Positions 1 through 9,346 are shown, counted from the first letter of the stretch. The stretch: 64,000 nucleotides of DNA from CAWGUU01 sp963825765 (GCA_963825765.1 CAWGUU010000003.1:806001-870000); one strand, 5' to 3'. Program-made: numbers and translations. The notes: generated by a model not told the origin, from the letters alone.

Positions 1-684
1 GGCGATCACGGCCCTGACCCCCGACCACGACGCCATCTTGGCCGCGGCCAGCTTGGACGCCATGCCGCCGCTGCCGCGCACCGACCCGGCCCGCCCCGCC
101 ATTCGCTCCAGCTCGTGGTCGACCTCGACGATCTCCTCGATCAGCGACCCGCCCGCCGCCAGACGGGGGTCGGCGCTGAGCAGGCCGGGGGCGTCGGTGA
201 GCAGCACGAGCAGGTCGGCCGCCACCAGGTTGGCCAGCAGGGCGGCGAGACGGTCGTTGTCGCCGAAACGGATCTCGTCGTCGGCCACCGCGTCGTTCTC
301 GTTGACGACCGGCACCACGCCGAGCTCGAGCAGGCGGCGCAGCGTCTGGCGGGCGTGGAGGTACTGGGAGCGGTGCATGAAGTCGAGCGGCGCCATGAGG
401 ACCTGCCCCGCCACCAGCCCGTGATGGCCCAGGGCGGTGTCGTACACGCCCATGAGCCGGCTCTGGCCCACCGCCGAGACCGCCTGGAGGGTCGCCACGT
501 CGGTCGGCCGGGCCCCGGAGAGGCCCAGGGCGGGGAGACCGGCGGCGATGGCGCCGGAGGTCACGATCAGCACCTTGTGGCCCTGGCTGCGGAGCCCGGC
601 GACCTCGGAGCAGAGCTTCTCGACCGCCGCGAGATGGATCCCCCCGTGCTCGTCGGTGATCGACGTCGTGCCCACCTTGGCCAC
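1..684 (-). CDS. proB: Glutamate 5-kinase, 3' end cut by window edge
   Basis: Catalyses ATP-dependent phosphorylation of glutamate, the first step of proline synthesis. Reading from the GTG at 684 the protein begins VAKVGTTSITDEHGGI, the amino-acid-kinase N-terminus. It continues with VTSGAIAAG, VVPVVNENDAV, FGDNDRLAALLA and LLTDAPGLLSADPR, and runs into GSGGMASKLAAAKMA at the edge, all hallmarks of ProB. The C-terminal part, including any PUA domain, lies outside. The GTG at 684 is preferred because a GGAGG lies 8 nt upstream; an earlier GTG at 693 overlaps the obg stop. It follows obg in the same direction and is probably co-transcribed. Confidence 0.93.
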   Translation of the reverse strand, partial: MAKVGTTSITDEHGGIHLAAVEKLCSEVAGLRSQGHKVLIVTSGAIAAGLPALGLSGARPTDVATLQAVSAVGQSRLMGVYDTALGHHGLVAGQVLMAPLDFMHRSQYLHARQTLRRLLELGVVPVVNENDAVADDEIRFGDNDRLAALLANLVAADLLVLLTDAPGLLSADPRLAAGGSLIEEIVEVDHELERMAGRAGSVRGSGGMASKLAAAKMASWSGVRAVIA

Positions 685-689
685 GACGA

Positions 690-1949
690 TCACCTCCGGC
701 GGCGACCTCCCGCCCCGACGGGGGCGTCCTCGGAGAACTCGAAGGTCATGTCGCCCACCCGAACCGTGTCGCCGGGTCGGGCGCCGGCCCGCACCAGCGC
801 CTTGTCGACGCCGAGCCGGCTGAGGCGCTCGTGGACGTACGCGAGGGCCTGGGCGTTGGTGAGGTCGGTGATCGCCACCGCCCGCTCGGCCGACTTGCCC
901 CGCACCACGAAGGCGCCGTCGTCGCCCCGCTCGACCTGGATGCCCTCCAGCTCCGGCCGGTGGACGACGAACGCCTCCCGCACCGGCTCTGCCGCTCGGG
1001 CCTCGTCCACGAGGGCGGCCATCCGGTGCACGAGCTGCGGGAGGCCCTCGCCCGTGACCGCCGAGACCCTGGGGCCGTCCCACTCCAGCACGGCGGCGTC
1101 GGCCTTGGTGCCGACGACAAGCCGGGGACGCTCGAGCAGCTCCGGCCGGTGGTTGCCCAGCTCGTGCAGCAGCACCCGCTCCTGCTCCTCGGGCGCAACA
1201 CCGTCGACCTGGGCCAGGTCGAGCAGCACGACCAGGCCCCGCGCCCGCTCGATGTGGCGGAGGAACTGGTGGCCGAGGCCCTTGCCCTCGCTGGCCCCCT
1301 CGACCAGCCCGGGGATGTCGGCCATCACGTACTCGTGATCCTCGGTGCGCACCACGCCGAGATTGGGGACGAGGGTGGTGAACGGGTAGTCGGCGATCTT
1401 GGGCTTGGCCGCCGACACCCGGGAGATGAGCGTCGACTTGCCGGCGTTGGGGAACCCGACGAGGGCGACGTCGGCCATGAGCTTGAGCTCCAGCTTGAGC
1501 CACTGCTCCTCGCCCACCTCGCCCTGCTCGGCGAAGGTCGGCGCCCGCCGCCGGTTGGACAGGAAGCGGGCGTTGCCCCGGCCTCCCCTGCCCCCCCGGG
1601 CCGCCAGCCAGGCGTCGCCGTGCCCGATCAGGTCGGCCACGACCTTGCCGTCGATCGTGACGACAGTGCCCTCGGGCACCATCACCCGCAGGTCGGCGCC
1701 CGACGCCCCGTGCCGGGCCCGGCCGGCCCCATGGGTACCGCTGTTGGCCCGGCGGTGGGGGTGGTCGCGGAAGGCCAGGAGCGACGCCACCTGGTGGTCG
1801 GCCACGATCCACACGTCGCCGCCCTTGCCGCCGTCGCCGCCGTCGGGCCCGCCCCTGGGTACGTGGGCCTCCCGCCGGAACGACACCGAGCCGGCCCCGC
1901 CGTCGCCACCCCTGACATTCAGGGCGGCCTCGTCGACGAATTGGCTCAC
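690..1949 (-). CDS. obg: Obg family GTPase
   Basis: Ribosome-associated GTPase of 419 aa involved in 50S maturation and stress and cell-cycle control. The Gly-rich Obg fold is at the N-terminus (MSQFVDEAALNVRGGDGG, GGDGGKGGDVW). The G domain has P-loop GFPNAGKST, switch II DIPGLVEGASEGKGLG and a G4-like GTKAD. A C-terminal OCT domain of about 70 residues ends in an Arg-rich tail. Full length for actinobacterial Obg. It sits downstream of rpmA and upstream of proB, the classical order. Confidence 0.96.
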   Translation of the reverse strand: MSQFVDEAALNVRGGDGGAGSVSFRREAHVPRGGPDGGDGGKGGDVWIVADHQVASLLAFRDHPHRRANSGTHGAGRARHGASGADLRVMVPEGTVVTIDGKVVADLIGHGDAWLAARGGRGGRGNARFLSNRRRAPTFAEQGEVGEEQWLKLELKLMADVALVGFPNAGKSTLISRVSAAKPKIADYPFTTLVPNLGVVRTEDHEYVMADIPGLVEGASEGKGLGHQFLRHIERARGLVVLLDLAQVDGVAPEEQERVLLHELGNHRPELLERPRLVVGTKADAAVLEWDGPRVSAVTGEGLPQLVHRMAALVDEARAAEPVREAFVVHRPELEGIQVERGDDGAFVVRGKSAERAVAITDLTNAQALAYVHERLSRLGVDKALVRAGARPGDTVRVGDMTFEFSEDAPVGAGGRRRR

Positions 1950-1999
1950 TTGGGAAGGATACGGGTCGGTCGACGGCTGGCTAGCCGACCGAAACGGCG

Positions 2000-2251
2000 T
2001 CAGTCGGAGACGACGTCGACCAGGCGGCGGCCGCGGCGGTAGCCGAACTTCACCTTGCCGTCGGCGAGGGAGAAAAGCGTGTCGTCGCCGCCCCTGCCGA
2101 CCTGCTCGCCGGCGTGGAAGTGGGTGCCCCGCTGGCGGACGATGATCGTGCCGGGCCCGACCCTGCCGCCGTCGTAGACCTTGACGCCCAGGCGCTGGGC
2201 CGCGGAGTCGCGGCCGTTGCGGGTGGAGCCGCCCCCCTTGGTCTTGGACAC
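2000..2251 (-). CDS. rpmA: 50S ribosomal protein L27
   Basis: 83-aa L27 of the large subunit, located near the peptidyl transferase centre. Sequence SKTKGGGSTRNGRDSAAQRL then GVKVYDGGRVGPGTIIVRQR and GGDDTLFSLADGKVKF is unmistakable. Start is the GTG at 2251, one base after the rplU stop; longer readings extend into rplU and lack similarity. The N-terminus begins directly with the mature-type sequence and shows no Firmicutes-type cleaved extension. Confidence 0.96.
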   Translation of the reverse strand: MSKTKGGGSTRNGRDSAAQRLGVKVYDGGRVGPGTIIVRQRGTHFHAGEQVGRGGDDTLFSLADGKVKFGYRRGRRLVDVVSD

Positions 2252-2252
2252 G

Positions 2253-2558
2253 TCAGGCCCCCCTGGTGATGCCGGTGATCTCGATGGTGGAGTAGTGCTG
2301 GCGGTGGCCCCAGTGGCGGGACGAGTTGGTCTTGTTCTTGTAGGTGCCGGCCTTGATCTTGGGGCCCTTCGACTCACCCAGGATCCGTGCCGTCACCGCC
2401 GCCCCGCTCAGATCGGCGGGCCCGGCCAGCACAGTGTCGCCGTCGACGACGAGCACGGGCTCGAAGGAGACGTCCTCGCCGTCGAGGAGCTCGACATCGA
2501 GACGCTCGCCCTCGGCCACCCGGTACTGCTTCCCACCCGTCTTGATCACCGCATACAT
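2253..2558 (-). CDS. rplU: 50S ribosomal protein L21
   Basis: 101-aa L21, binding 23S rRNA. Starts MYAVIKTGGKQYRVAEGERL and contains the conserved C-terminal KNKTNSSRHWGHRQHY followed by a short tail. One nucleotide separates its stop from the rpmA start, so the two ribosomal proteins are translated from one transcript. RNase E/G lies about 60 bp upstream in the same direction. Confidence 0.96.
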   Translation of the reverse strand: MYAVIKTGGKQYRVAEGERLDVELLDGEDVSFEPVLVVDGDTVLAGPADLSGAAVTARILGESKGPKIKAGTYKNKTNSSRHWGHRQHYSTIEITGITRGA

Positions 2559-2617
2559 AGGCGTACCAGCCTACAAGACGCCCGCCGGGCGCCAGACCGG
2601 TGGGTCACAACAGGGTC

Positions 2618-4573
2618 CTACAGCAATGTGTCGTCGAGGATGATGCCGCGGCCGGCGCAGGTGGGGCACGTCGTGGAGAACGATTCCACCAAGCCCTCGG
2701 ACACCCGCTTGCGGGTCATCTCCACCAGACCCAGCTCAGACATCTCGAAGACCTGGGTGCGGGTCTTGTCCCTGGCCAGGGCGTCCTTGAAGCACCGCAG
2801 GACCTCCTCCCGGTTCTTCCTGATCTCCATGTCGATGAAGTCGGTGACGATGATGCCGCCGATGTCACGGAGGCGCAGCTGGCGGGCGATCTCCTCGGCC
2901 GCCTCCAGGTTGTTCCGGAAGACCGTCTCCTCCAGGTTGGAGACGCCCACGTTCTTGCCGGTGTTGACGTCGATCACGGTGAGCGCCTCGGTGCGCTCGA
3001 TGATCAGCGATCCGCCCGAGGGCAGCCAGACCTTGCGGTCGAGGGCCTTGTGCAGCTGCTCGTGGATGTGGTGGCGCTCGAAGATGGGCAGGCCCGACGG
3101 GTCGTCGAGCAGCTCGATCCGGTCGACCAGCTCCGGGATGAGGGCGGCCACGTACTCCTTGACCTCGGCATAGAGGTCGGGATCGTCGATGATGACGCCC
3201 CGGTAGTCCTTGCTGAACTCCTCCCGGATGACCCGCACGGCCATCGTGGGCTCCTTGTAGAGGAGGGCCGGCGCCCGGGACCGCTTGCCCAGGCCGTCGA
3301 TGTGCTGCCACAGCCTGAGCAGCCGGTCGACGTCGCGCCGCAACTCCTCGGCCGTCGCCCCGTCGGCCGCCGTCCGCACGATGATGCCGTGGCCGGCGGG
3401 GCGGACGTCGTCGAGGATCCTCCGGAGGCGCTTGCGCTCGTCGTCGGCCAGGCGCTTGGAGATCCCGTAGGTCGAGCTGTTGGGCACCAGCACCACGAAC
3501 CGGCCGGCCAGCGAGACCTCCTGGGTCAGCCGGGCGCCCTTGGTGCCGATCGGGTTCTTGGTGACCTGGCAGAGCACGGTCTGGCCAGGACGGAGCAGCT
3601 GCTCGATGCGGGCCGAGGCCGCGGCCGAGGTCTTGACCCCCTCCACGTCGTCGGCGTCGTACTGGACGTCGCCCCGGTAGAGCACCGCGTTCTTGGGGGT
3701 GCCGATGTCGACGAACGCCGCCTCCATGCCGGGCAGCACGTTCTGGACCTTGCCGAGGTAGATGTTGCCGTGGATGTCGACGTCGTCGTCGGCGGGGCGG
3801 GACACGTAGTGCTCGATGAGCGACCGTCCCTCCAGCACCGCGATCTGGGTGGCATGGGGGCGGACGTGGACGCACATGAGGTAACGCCCGACGGGACGCC
3901 CCTTGCGCTCCCGGCCCCGGCGCCGCTCCAGCGTCTCCTCGTCCAGCTCGATGGGCTCCTCGTCGAACGGGGCTTCCCCGTCCTCGGCGGTGGCCCCGCC
4001 AGCACCGCCGGCACCGCCGGCGCCCCGTCCTCTGCCTCCGCGCTTGCGGCGGCGCTTGGTCGCCGACGTGACGCCGGCGGCCGCCGCCGCCCCGTCCTCC
4101 GACCCGCTTCGGGGCGCCCGCCGGGCCGGGACACCACCTTGAGCACCACCTGGGATGTCCTCGACACCGACCTCTCCCGGCGCTACCGCCGGTCGCCGGT
4201 CGCCGATCTTCGGCCTGTCGACCGCCCCGCGGCCGGCGTCCGTGGAGGGACGGCCCTCGCGTGGCGGATCGGGGAGGTCGGGGTTCCGCTCGTCCGTCGC
4301 CGCCGGGCGGGGGCCCGCCGGGCGTGGTGCCCGGGAAGCCGGGGGAGCGCCGGGCGCGGGGCCGCCAGGGGGGCCCGATTGCTCACCGTCGGGACGGCGG
4401 GCGCCTCGCCCGCCCCGAGAACCGCGCCGGCGGCGCGATCCGGCGGTGCGGCTGTGGTCGGCGCCCGCAGGGGCCGCCGGACCTCCTGGGCCCTCCTCAG
4501 GTCCGCCTGGGGTGGCGGCCGGCACGGGCCGCGGCCCGGGATCGACCGGGGGGTTCGTGAGAGGTTCGGACAT
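2618..4573 (-). CDS. rne: Ribonuclease E/G family endoribonuclease
   Basis: 651-aa single-strand endoribonuclease for mRNA decay and rRNA/tRNA processing. The first 200 residues are low-complexity, rich in Arg, Gly, Pro and Ala, and end in RRRKRGGRGRGAGG. The catalytic core starts near CVHVRPHATQIAVLEGR with an S1 domain (NIYLGKVQNVLPGMEAAFVD). The RNase E/G nuclease core has EALTVIDVNTG and GGIIVTDFIDM with the metal-binding acidic residues. The C-terminal Zn-link is CPTCAGRG. The core ends shortly after the Zn-link, and the disordered arm is N-terminal, as in several actinobacterial RNase E/G proteins. ATG at 4573 follows AAGGGATC. A hairpin lies just upstream. Confidence 0.93.
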   Translation of the reverse strand: MSEPLTNPPVDPGPRPVPAATPGGPEEGPGGPAAPAGADHSRTAGSRRRRGSRGGRGARRPDGEQSGPPGGPAPGAPPASRAPRPAGPRPAATDERNPDLPDPPREGRPSTDAGRGAVDRPKIGDRRPAVAPGEVGVEDIPGGAQGGVPARRAPRSGSEDGAAAAAGVTSATKRRRKRGGRGRGAGGAGGAGGATAEDGEAPFDEEPIELDEETLERRRGRERKGRPVGRYLMCVHVRPHATQIAVLEGRSLIEHYVSRPADDDVDIHGNIYLGKVQNVLPGMEAAFVDIGTPKNAVLYRGDVQYDADDVEGVKTSAAASARIEQLLRPGQTVLCQVTKNPIGTKGARLTQEVSLAGRFVVLVPNSSTYGISKRLADDERKRLRRILDDVRPAGHGIIVRTAADGATAEELRRDVDRLLRLWQHIDGLGKRSRAPALLYKEPTMAVRVIREEFSKDYRGVIIDDPDLYAEVKEYVAALIPELVDRIELLDDPSGLPIFERHHIHEQLHKALDRKVWLPSGGSLIIERTEALTVIDVNTGKNVGVSNLEETVFRNNLEAAEEIARQLRLRDIGGIIVTDFIDMEIRKNREEVLRCFKDALARDKTRTQVFEMSELGLVEMTRKRVSEGLVESFSTTCPTCAGRGIILDDTLL

Positions 4574-4594
4574 GGGAGAGATCCCTTCTCAGTG

Positions 4595-4614
4595 CGCACG
4601 CAGACCTGCGTGCG
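4595..4614 (-). promoter_or_regulatory. Perfect hairpin in the RNase E/G 5' leader
   Basis: A 9-bp perfect inverted repeat with a 2-nt loop (CGCACGCAG, AC, CTGCGTGCG) lies 22-41 nt upstream of the RNase E/G start codon. It would form a stable stem in the leader mRNA. RNase E in enterobacteria controls its own message through a 5'-UTR hairpin; that this stem does the same here is inference. Confidence 0.5.
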
Positions 4615-4892
4615 GGACGCCCGTCGCGGGCGGCGGGGCAGGGAGCCCGCCGCGCGCCGGAGCGCTCGATCAAATTCTGGGTGACGTCCCCGGGGATACC
4701 GCGGGCAGTGCCGTCCGGGGCAGCGTCGGTGGCGCGCGCCGGCTGGGGCTCGCTCGGGACCGGGTTGGACGGCGACGTCCCTGGGGGCGCCTGGACAACC
4801 TTGGCCAGCAAGCGCTGGATCCGCGGCCAAAGGTGAGACATCAAAGCGCGGCAGATCTTAGTCGGTCGACGCCTGCCACGGGTCGGTACGGA
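4615..4892. other. Intergenic region upstream of RNase E/G, no gene seen
   Basis: About 280 bp between the rodA stop and the hairpin of the RNase E/G leader. Open frames here show no family resemblance and no convincing ribosome binding site. It probably contains the promoter of the RNase E/G-rplU-rpmA-obg-proB unit, but I cannot assign -35 and -10 boxes with confidence. Confidence 0.4.
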
Positions 4893-6029
4893 TCAGGAGT
4901 ACCGGCGCATCTGCACGTTCAGCACCAGTCCGACGGCGGCGAAGGCGGCGATGATCGACGAACCGCCATAGGACATGAACGGCAACGGAATGCCGGCGAT
5001 CGGTGTGATGCCCATCGTCATGCCGACGTTCTCGAAGACCTGGAACACGAGCACGGCCAGGATGCCGACGCACACGAGGGTGCCGAACTGGTCCTTGGCC
5101 GTCACCGCCGCCCGCCAGGTCCGCCACATCACCAACCCGAACATGGCCAGGAGGGTGGCGGCCCCGACGAAGCCCAGCTCCTCCCCCACCGCGGTGAAGA
5201 TGAAGTCGGTGTGCTGCTCCGGCACGTAGGACAGGTTGGTCTGGGTGCCCTGGAAGAGACCCTTGCCGCCGAGACCGCCATTGGCGATGGCGGTCTTCGA
5301 CTGGTTGAGGTTGTAGGCCGTCCGCTGCACGTCCTCCTGGGGGTCGAGGAAGGCGGCCAGGCGTTCCTCCTGGTACGTCTTGAGCACACCGAGCTCGAGC
5401 ACCAGCACGATCCCGGTGACCCCGAGCAGGGTGAGGATCAGGATCTGGCGGGGCGACGCCCCTCCGACCAGCACGATCGCCATCAGGGCGGCGACGAAGA
5501 CCATGCCGGTACCCACGTCGGGCTGGAGGTAGATCAGCGCCAGCGGCAGGGCGGCGATGCCGATGGCGGTGGCCAGACGGCTGGTGTCCAGGTCGTCCCG
5601 ATGCGTGGCGCAGAAGGCGGCCAGGGCCAGGATCAGGGCCAGCTTGCCGAACTCGGCCGGCTGGAACTGGTAGGGCCCGATCTGGAACCACGCCTGGGCC
5701 CCGCGGTTGTTCGTCCCGAGGGGCGACACGACGAGCAGCAGCGCCACGACCGATGCCGCGTAGATGGCAGGGGCCATGTCCCGCAACACCTGGTAGTCGA
5801 CGAGCATCATGAGCACCATGACCGCCACCCCCACGGCCACGAACATGGCCTGGCGGTGGAGGAAGTAGCCGGGGTCCAGCCCTGCCGCGGCCTGCCGCCC
5901 CCGGGTGGACGAGTAGATCATCAGCATTCCCAGGCCGGTGATGGCCGCCACCGCGGCCAGCAGCACGACGTCGACGTGGCGGAAGGTCTCCGCGCCGCGC
6001 CGGCGGGAGCTGCGGATGTCGAGACTCAT
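4893..6029 (-). CDS. rodA: Rod-shape SEDS glycosyltransferase RodA
   Basis: 378-aa polytopic membrane peptidoglycan polymerase of the SEDS family, working with the class B PBP encoded next to it in lateral wall synthesis. Motifs: LGMLMIYSSTRG in the first helix, PLGTNNRGAQAWFQIG, FQPAEFGKLALILALA with the conserved Glu-Lys, LIYLQPDVGTGMVF containing the catalytic Asp region, and FMSYGGSS near the C-terminus. About ten hydrophobic segments. Its place beside pbp2, mreD, mreC and mreB favours RodA over FtsW. The start lies about 20 bp from the pbp2 stop. Confidence 0.94.
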   Translation of the reverse strand: MSLDIRSSRRRGAETFRHVDVVLLAAVAAITGLGMLMIYSSTRGRQAAAGLDPGYFLHRQAMFVAVGVAVMVLMMLVDYQVLRDMAPAIYAASVVALLLVVSPLGTNNRGAQAWFQIGPYQFQPAEFGKLALILALAAFCATHRDDLDTSRLATAIGIAALPLALIYLQPDVGTGMVFVAALMAIVLVGGASPRQILILTLLGVTGIVLVLELGVLKTYQEERLAAFLDPQEDVQRTAYNLNQSKTAIANGGLGGKGLFQGTQTNLSYVPEQHTDFIFTAVGEELGFVGAATLLAMFGLVMWRTWRAAVTAKDQFGTLVCVGILAVLVFQVFENVGMTMGITPIAGIPLPFMSYGGSSIIAAFAAVGLVLNVQMRRYS

Positions 6030-6048
6030 GCCCCAGAGCTCATGTGCG

Positions 6049-7947
6049 TCAGTCCCGGCCCGCGCCGCGGCCGAGCGGCGTCACCGGCAGGCCGAGGATC
6101 TGGTCGAAGATGCGGCGGGCCACCGGCGCGGCGGCGGCCGCGCCGAACCCTGACTCCTCCATCACCACGGTGACCGCGTACCGGGGGTCGGCGATCGGAC
6201 CGAAGGCGGCGAACAAGGCGGTGTCCTGCTTGCCCACGACCTGGGCGGTGCCGGTCTTTGCCGCGATCGGGAACTCGGCCAGGGGAAACCCGGCGAAGGC
6301 GTTGTAGGCGGTTCCTTTGGGATCGGCGACCACCCCCTCGAACCCGGCCAGCATCGGCGCCCGGACCGAGTCGGGGATCTCGGTCCTCTGCTTCGCCTTG
6401 GGCTCGACCGTGCGCACCGGGACGCCCTCAACCGTCTTCACCGAGGCGCCCACGTGGGGTGCGAACACGGTGCCGCCGTTGGCGAAGGTGGCGTAGGCGT
6501 TCACCAACTGGAGCGGAGTCACCACAGTGTCGCCCTGCCCGATGGCCAGGTTGAGGTTGTCACCGGTGTACCACTGCGGCTCGGGGAAGTCCTTGGGGTT
6601 GGAGTCGTGGAGGCGTCGCTTGCTTGTCTCGTCGGGGATGCGCCCGTTGGCCTCGAAGGGAAGCTCGAAGTCGGTGTAGCCGCCGAGACCCAGCTCGCGG
6701 GCGGTGTCCTGGATCGCCGTCCGGCACCGTCCCGGGCAGAAGCGGTCGGCCAGCTCGTAGAAGTAGACGTCGCTCGACACGGTGAGGGCCCGCGTGAGGT
6801 TGACGGGCCCGAACGCCTCCCGGAACGCGTTCTGGTACGTGCGGGGCGGGTTGCCCAGGGTGTAGAAGCCCCTGTCGTTGACGGTGTACTGGGGGTCGAT
6901 GAGGCCCGTCTCCAAGCCGGCGATGGAGGTCACCAGCTTGAAGGTGGACGCCGGGGAGTAGAGGCCCTGGGTGGCCCGGTTGTTGAGCGGGTAGTGCCCG
7001 GCGGGGTCCTGCAGCAGGCCGAAGGCCTCTTGGCTGATCCCGTCGACGAACTGGGAGGGGTCGTAGGTGGGCGCCGAGGCCATCGCCAGCACCGAACCGT
7101 CCCGCGGGTCCGTCACCACGACCGACCCGGCGGGGGCTACGAAGGCCTTGCCCGAGTCGGGGTCCACGGTGACCTTGGCCGCCTCCAACGCCTGTTGAAG
7201 GCCTTCTTCGGCGACCTTCTGGACGTCGAGGTCGATGGTGAGCACGACGTCGTGGCCCTGCACCGCCGGCTGCTTGCCGGCGGACCGAAGCACCCGCCCC
7301 TGGGCGTCGACCTCCAGCTTCTCCACCTCCGGGGAGCCGCGCAGGTCGTCCTCGTAGGCCAGCTCCACCCCCGACTTCCCGATCGGGTCTCCGGCCCGGT
7401 AGCCCTTGGCCTTCCGAGAATCGAGCTCTCGGTCGTTGATCTCGCCCACGTAGCCGAGGACGTGGGCGGCCAGCGTGCCGTTGGGGTACGTCCGCTCGGA
7501 CAGCGTGACGCCCTCCACGCCCGGGAAGCTCGCCTCGTTCTCACGGAGGTAGACCAGCGTCTCCTTGGGCACGTCGGAGGCCACCGGGATGGGCTTGAAC
7601 AGGCTGTAGCGGGGGTCGGCGATCCGCTTCTTGAGCTCCTCCTCGGGCACGTTGACGAGGCTCGCCAGGCGGGTCAGGACCTCGGGGTGCTTCCCGATCT
7701 CGGTGCGGTCCACGACAACGGTGGGCGCCACCCTGTTCCCCACGAGCACCTTGCCGTTGCGGTCGAGGATGCGGCCCCGTGGGGCGTCGGAGTACACGAG
7801 CCGCACGCTGTTGAGCTGGGCCTCGGCCTGGTACGACGGGGCGGCCAGCACCTGGAGGTACCAGAGCCGGGCCAGCATGGCGCTGAACAGCGACAGCACG
7901 ACCACCCCGAGGATGGCCAGGCGCAGGCCGCGGTCGTCCCTGCTCAT
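6049..7947 (-). CDS. mrdA: Penicillin-binding protein 2, elongation transpeptidase
   Basis: 632-aa class B PBP anchored by one N-terminal membrane helix (about residues 9-29). The dimerisation domain begins at SDAPRGRILDRNG. The transpeptidase domain carries S334-T-F-K337, the SSD form of the SxN motif (VSSDVYFYEL) and KTGTAQV. It crosslinks peptidoglycan during elongation with RodA, which is directly downstream. MreD is 4 bp upstream, so the block is clearly an operon. Length is typical. Confidence 0.95.
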   Translation of the reverse strand: MSRDDRGLRLAILGVVVLSLFSAMLARLWYLQVLAAPSYQAEAQLNSVRLVYSDAPRGRILDRNGKVLVGNRVAPTVVVDRTEIGKHPEVLTRLASLVNVPEEELKKRIADPRYSLFKPIPVASDVPKETLVYLRENEASFPGVEGVTLSERTYPNGTLAAHVLGYVGEINDRELDSRKAKGYRAGDPIGKSGVELAYEDDLRGSPEVEKLEVDAQGRVLRSAGKQPAVQGHDVVLTIDLDVQKVAEEGLQQALEAAKVTVDPDSGKAFVAPAGSVVVTDPRDGSVLAMASAPTYDPSQFVDGISQEAFGLLQDPAGHYPLNNRATQGLYSPASTFKLVTSIAGLETGLIDPQYTVNDRGFYTLGNPPRTYQNAFREAFGPVNLTRALTVSSDVYFYELADRFCPGRCRTAIQDTARELGLGGYTDFELPFEANGRIPDETSKRRLHDSNPKDFPEPQWYTGDNLNLAIGQGDTVVTPLQLVNAYATFANGGTVFAPHVGASVKTVEGVPVRTVEPKAKQRTEIPDSVRAPMLAGFEGVVADPKGTAYNAFAGFPLAEFPIAAKTGTAQVVGKQDTALFAAFGPIADPRYAVTVVMEESGFGAAAAAPVARRIFDQILGLPVTPLGRGAGRD

Positions 7948-7951
7948 GGGA

Positions 7952-8461
7952 TCAACGGACCGCGGCTCGTGGGGCGTCGTCCATGTCGAGGGCCCACCGG
8001 ACCAGGCGGATGACGGGCAGGGCCAGGAGCGCGTTGGTGACGGCCACGACCGCGACGATCACTCCGAGTCGGCGGGTCACCATGGGTTCACCCAGCATCG
8101 CGCCCACGAAGGCGTAGAGCACGACACCCGAGGCGCTGGCCGCGGCGGTGGTGAGCACCGGCAGGTACCACGACGGGCTCAGCACGCCGGTCGACACGAT
8201 GCCGACGCCGTAGCCCACGAAGGTGAAGACGAGCGCCGACAGGCCCATCGGCGTGCGGAGGAAGAGGTCGACGACGAGGCCGGAGGCAAACCCGAGCACC
8301 GCGCCCCGTACCGGGCCTCCGACCAGCCCGCCGGCGACGGCGACCAGCAGCATGAGATCGGGGCCGGCACCGGCGATCCGCAGGTTGGTGAACACGGCCA
8401 GGTGCAGCACCACCGCCGTGACCAGGAGCAACGGCACCCGGAAGCGCGGATCGCCTGTCAC
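7952..8461 (-). CDS. mreD: Rod-shape determining membrane protein MreD
   Basis: 169-aa protein made almost entirely of five or six hydrophobic helices, for example LLLVTAVVLHLAVF and LVVDLFLRTPMGLSALVFTF. The DLFLRTPMGLSA stretch fits the MreD family. Sequence conservation in MreD is low, so the call rests on topology and the invariant position between mreC and pbp2. It is thought to stabilise the MreC-PBP2 part of the elongasome. Confidence 0.85.
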   Translation of the reverse strand: MTGDPRFRVPLLLVTAVVLHLAVFTNLRIAGAGPDLMLLVAVAGGLVGGPVRGAVLGFASGLVVDLFLRTPMGLSALVFTFVGYGVGIVSTGVLSPSWYLPVLTTAAASASGVVLYAFVGAMLGEPMVTRRLGVIVAVVAVTNALLALPVIRLVRWALDMDDAPRAAVR

Positions 8462-8485
8462 AGTGGACCTGTCATGGTGTGCCCC

Positions 8486-9328
8486 TCATGGCCCCGGCAC
8501 CGGCTGCCAGACGAGGATGCGCACCAGCTCCACCCGCCCGAAGTCGACGATGGGTGCGACGGTCACGTCCTGCTCGAGCTGGCCGGGGTTGATCTTGGCG
8601 CCTTTCACCCGCCCGACGGGAATCTGGGGCGGGAACAGGCCGTGCTCGAGGCCGCTGGTGACGACCGCCTCGCCATCGGCGATCTTGGTCTCCACGCTGA
8701 CCAGGTCGAGCGGGAGCTGGTCGCGCCGACCAGACCCCTTCACCACGCCGATGTCGCCGGTGCTGGCCAGCCTGACCCCCACGCTGGACGCCGGGTCGAT
8801 GATGAGCAGCACGGTCGAGCTCGACCCGGATGCCTCGACGATGCGCCCGACCAGCCCCGCCTCGGTGACGACGGGCATCCCGGGGGTCACCCCGTCCTCG
8901 GTACCGCGGTCGACGGTGACGGTGACCTGGAAGTTCGACGGCGAGTTCGACACCACCCGGGCGGTGATCCCGCGAAGGTCGCCGGCGAAGTCGAGGCGCT
9001 GGAGGGCGAGGAGCAGCTGCCGCTCCCGGGCCGCGTCGGCGCCCCGCACCAGCTCGCCCTGGGCGGCGTCCAGCTCCCCCTGCAGCCTGGCGTTCTCCTC
9101 CTTCACCTGCCGGTACTTGGTGATGCCGCCGAAGAAGTCCCCGACGGGGGAGAACACCCGGGCCACCGCCGACTGCACCGGGGAGAAGACGCTCTGCGCG
9201 CCGGAACGGATCGACTCGAGCACGCCCTCACCGTGATCCCGGAAGTCGAGCGTGATGACCGTCACCGACGTCAGGACCAGGAGCATCAACACGAAGCGAT
9301 GGCGCTTCGTGCGCCGCTGCACAGCCAA
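8486..9328 (-). CDS. mreC: Cell shape protein MreC
   Basis: 280-aa bitopic protein: a short cytoplasmic stretch, a helix near residues 12-28 (FVLMLLVLTSVTVITLDF), a coiled coil (KYRQVKEENARLQGELDAAQ), then the beta-rich MreC domain with VTVDRGTEDGVTPGMPVV and VSVETKIADGEAVVTSGL. It links MreB in the cytoplasm to PBP2 outside. Follows mreB by about 18 bp and precedes mreD by about 24 bp. Confidence 0.93.
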   Translation of the reverse strand: MAVQRRTKRHRFVLMLLVLTSVTVITLDFRDHGEGVLESIRSGAQSVFSPVQSAVARVFSPVGDFFGGITKYRQVKEENARLQGELDAAQGELVRGADAARERQLLLALQRLDFAGDLRGITARVVSNSPSNFQVTVTVDRGTEDGVTPGMPVVTEAGLVGRIVEASGSSSTVLLIIDPASSVGVRLASTGDIGVVKGSGRRDQLPLDLVSVETKIADGEAVVTSGLEHGLFPPQIPVGRVKGAKINPGQLEQDVTVAPIVDFGRVELVRILVWQPVPGP

Positions 9329-9346
9329 GCTGGCCGACCTCTGGTG

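Noticed and set aside
115..1338. Long open frames opposite proB and obg
   Set aside because: They are antisense to clearly conserved genes, show only GC-driven low-complexity sequence, and have no ribosome binding site.
4497..4844. Minus-strand frame before RNase E/G
   Set aside because: Arg/Pro-rich GC-driven reading, no start signal, overlaps the RNase E/G N-terminus.
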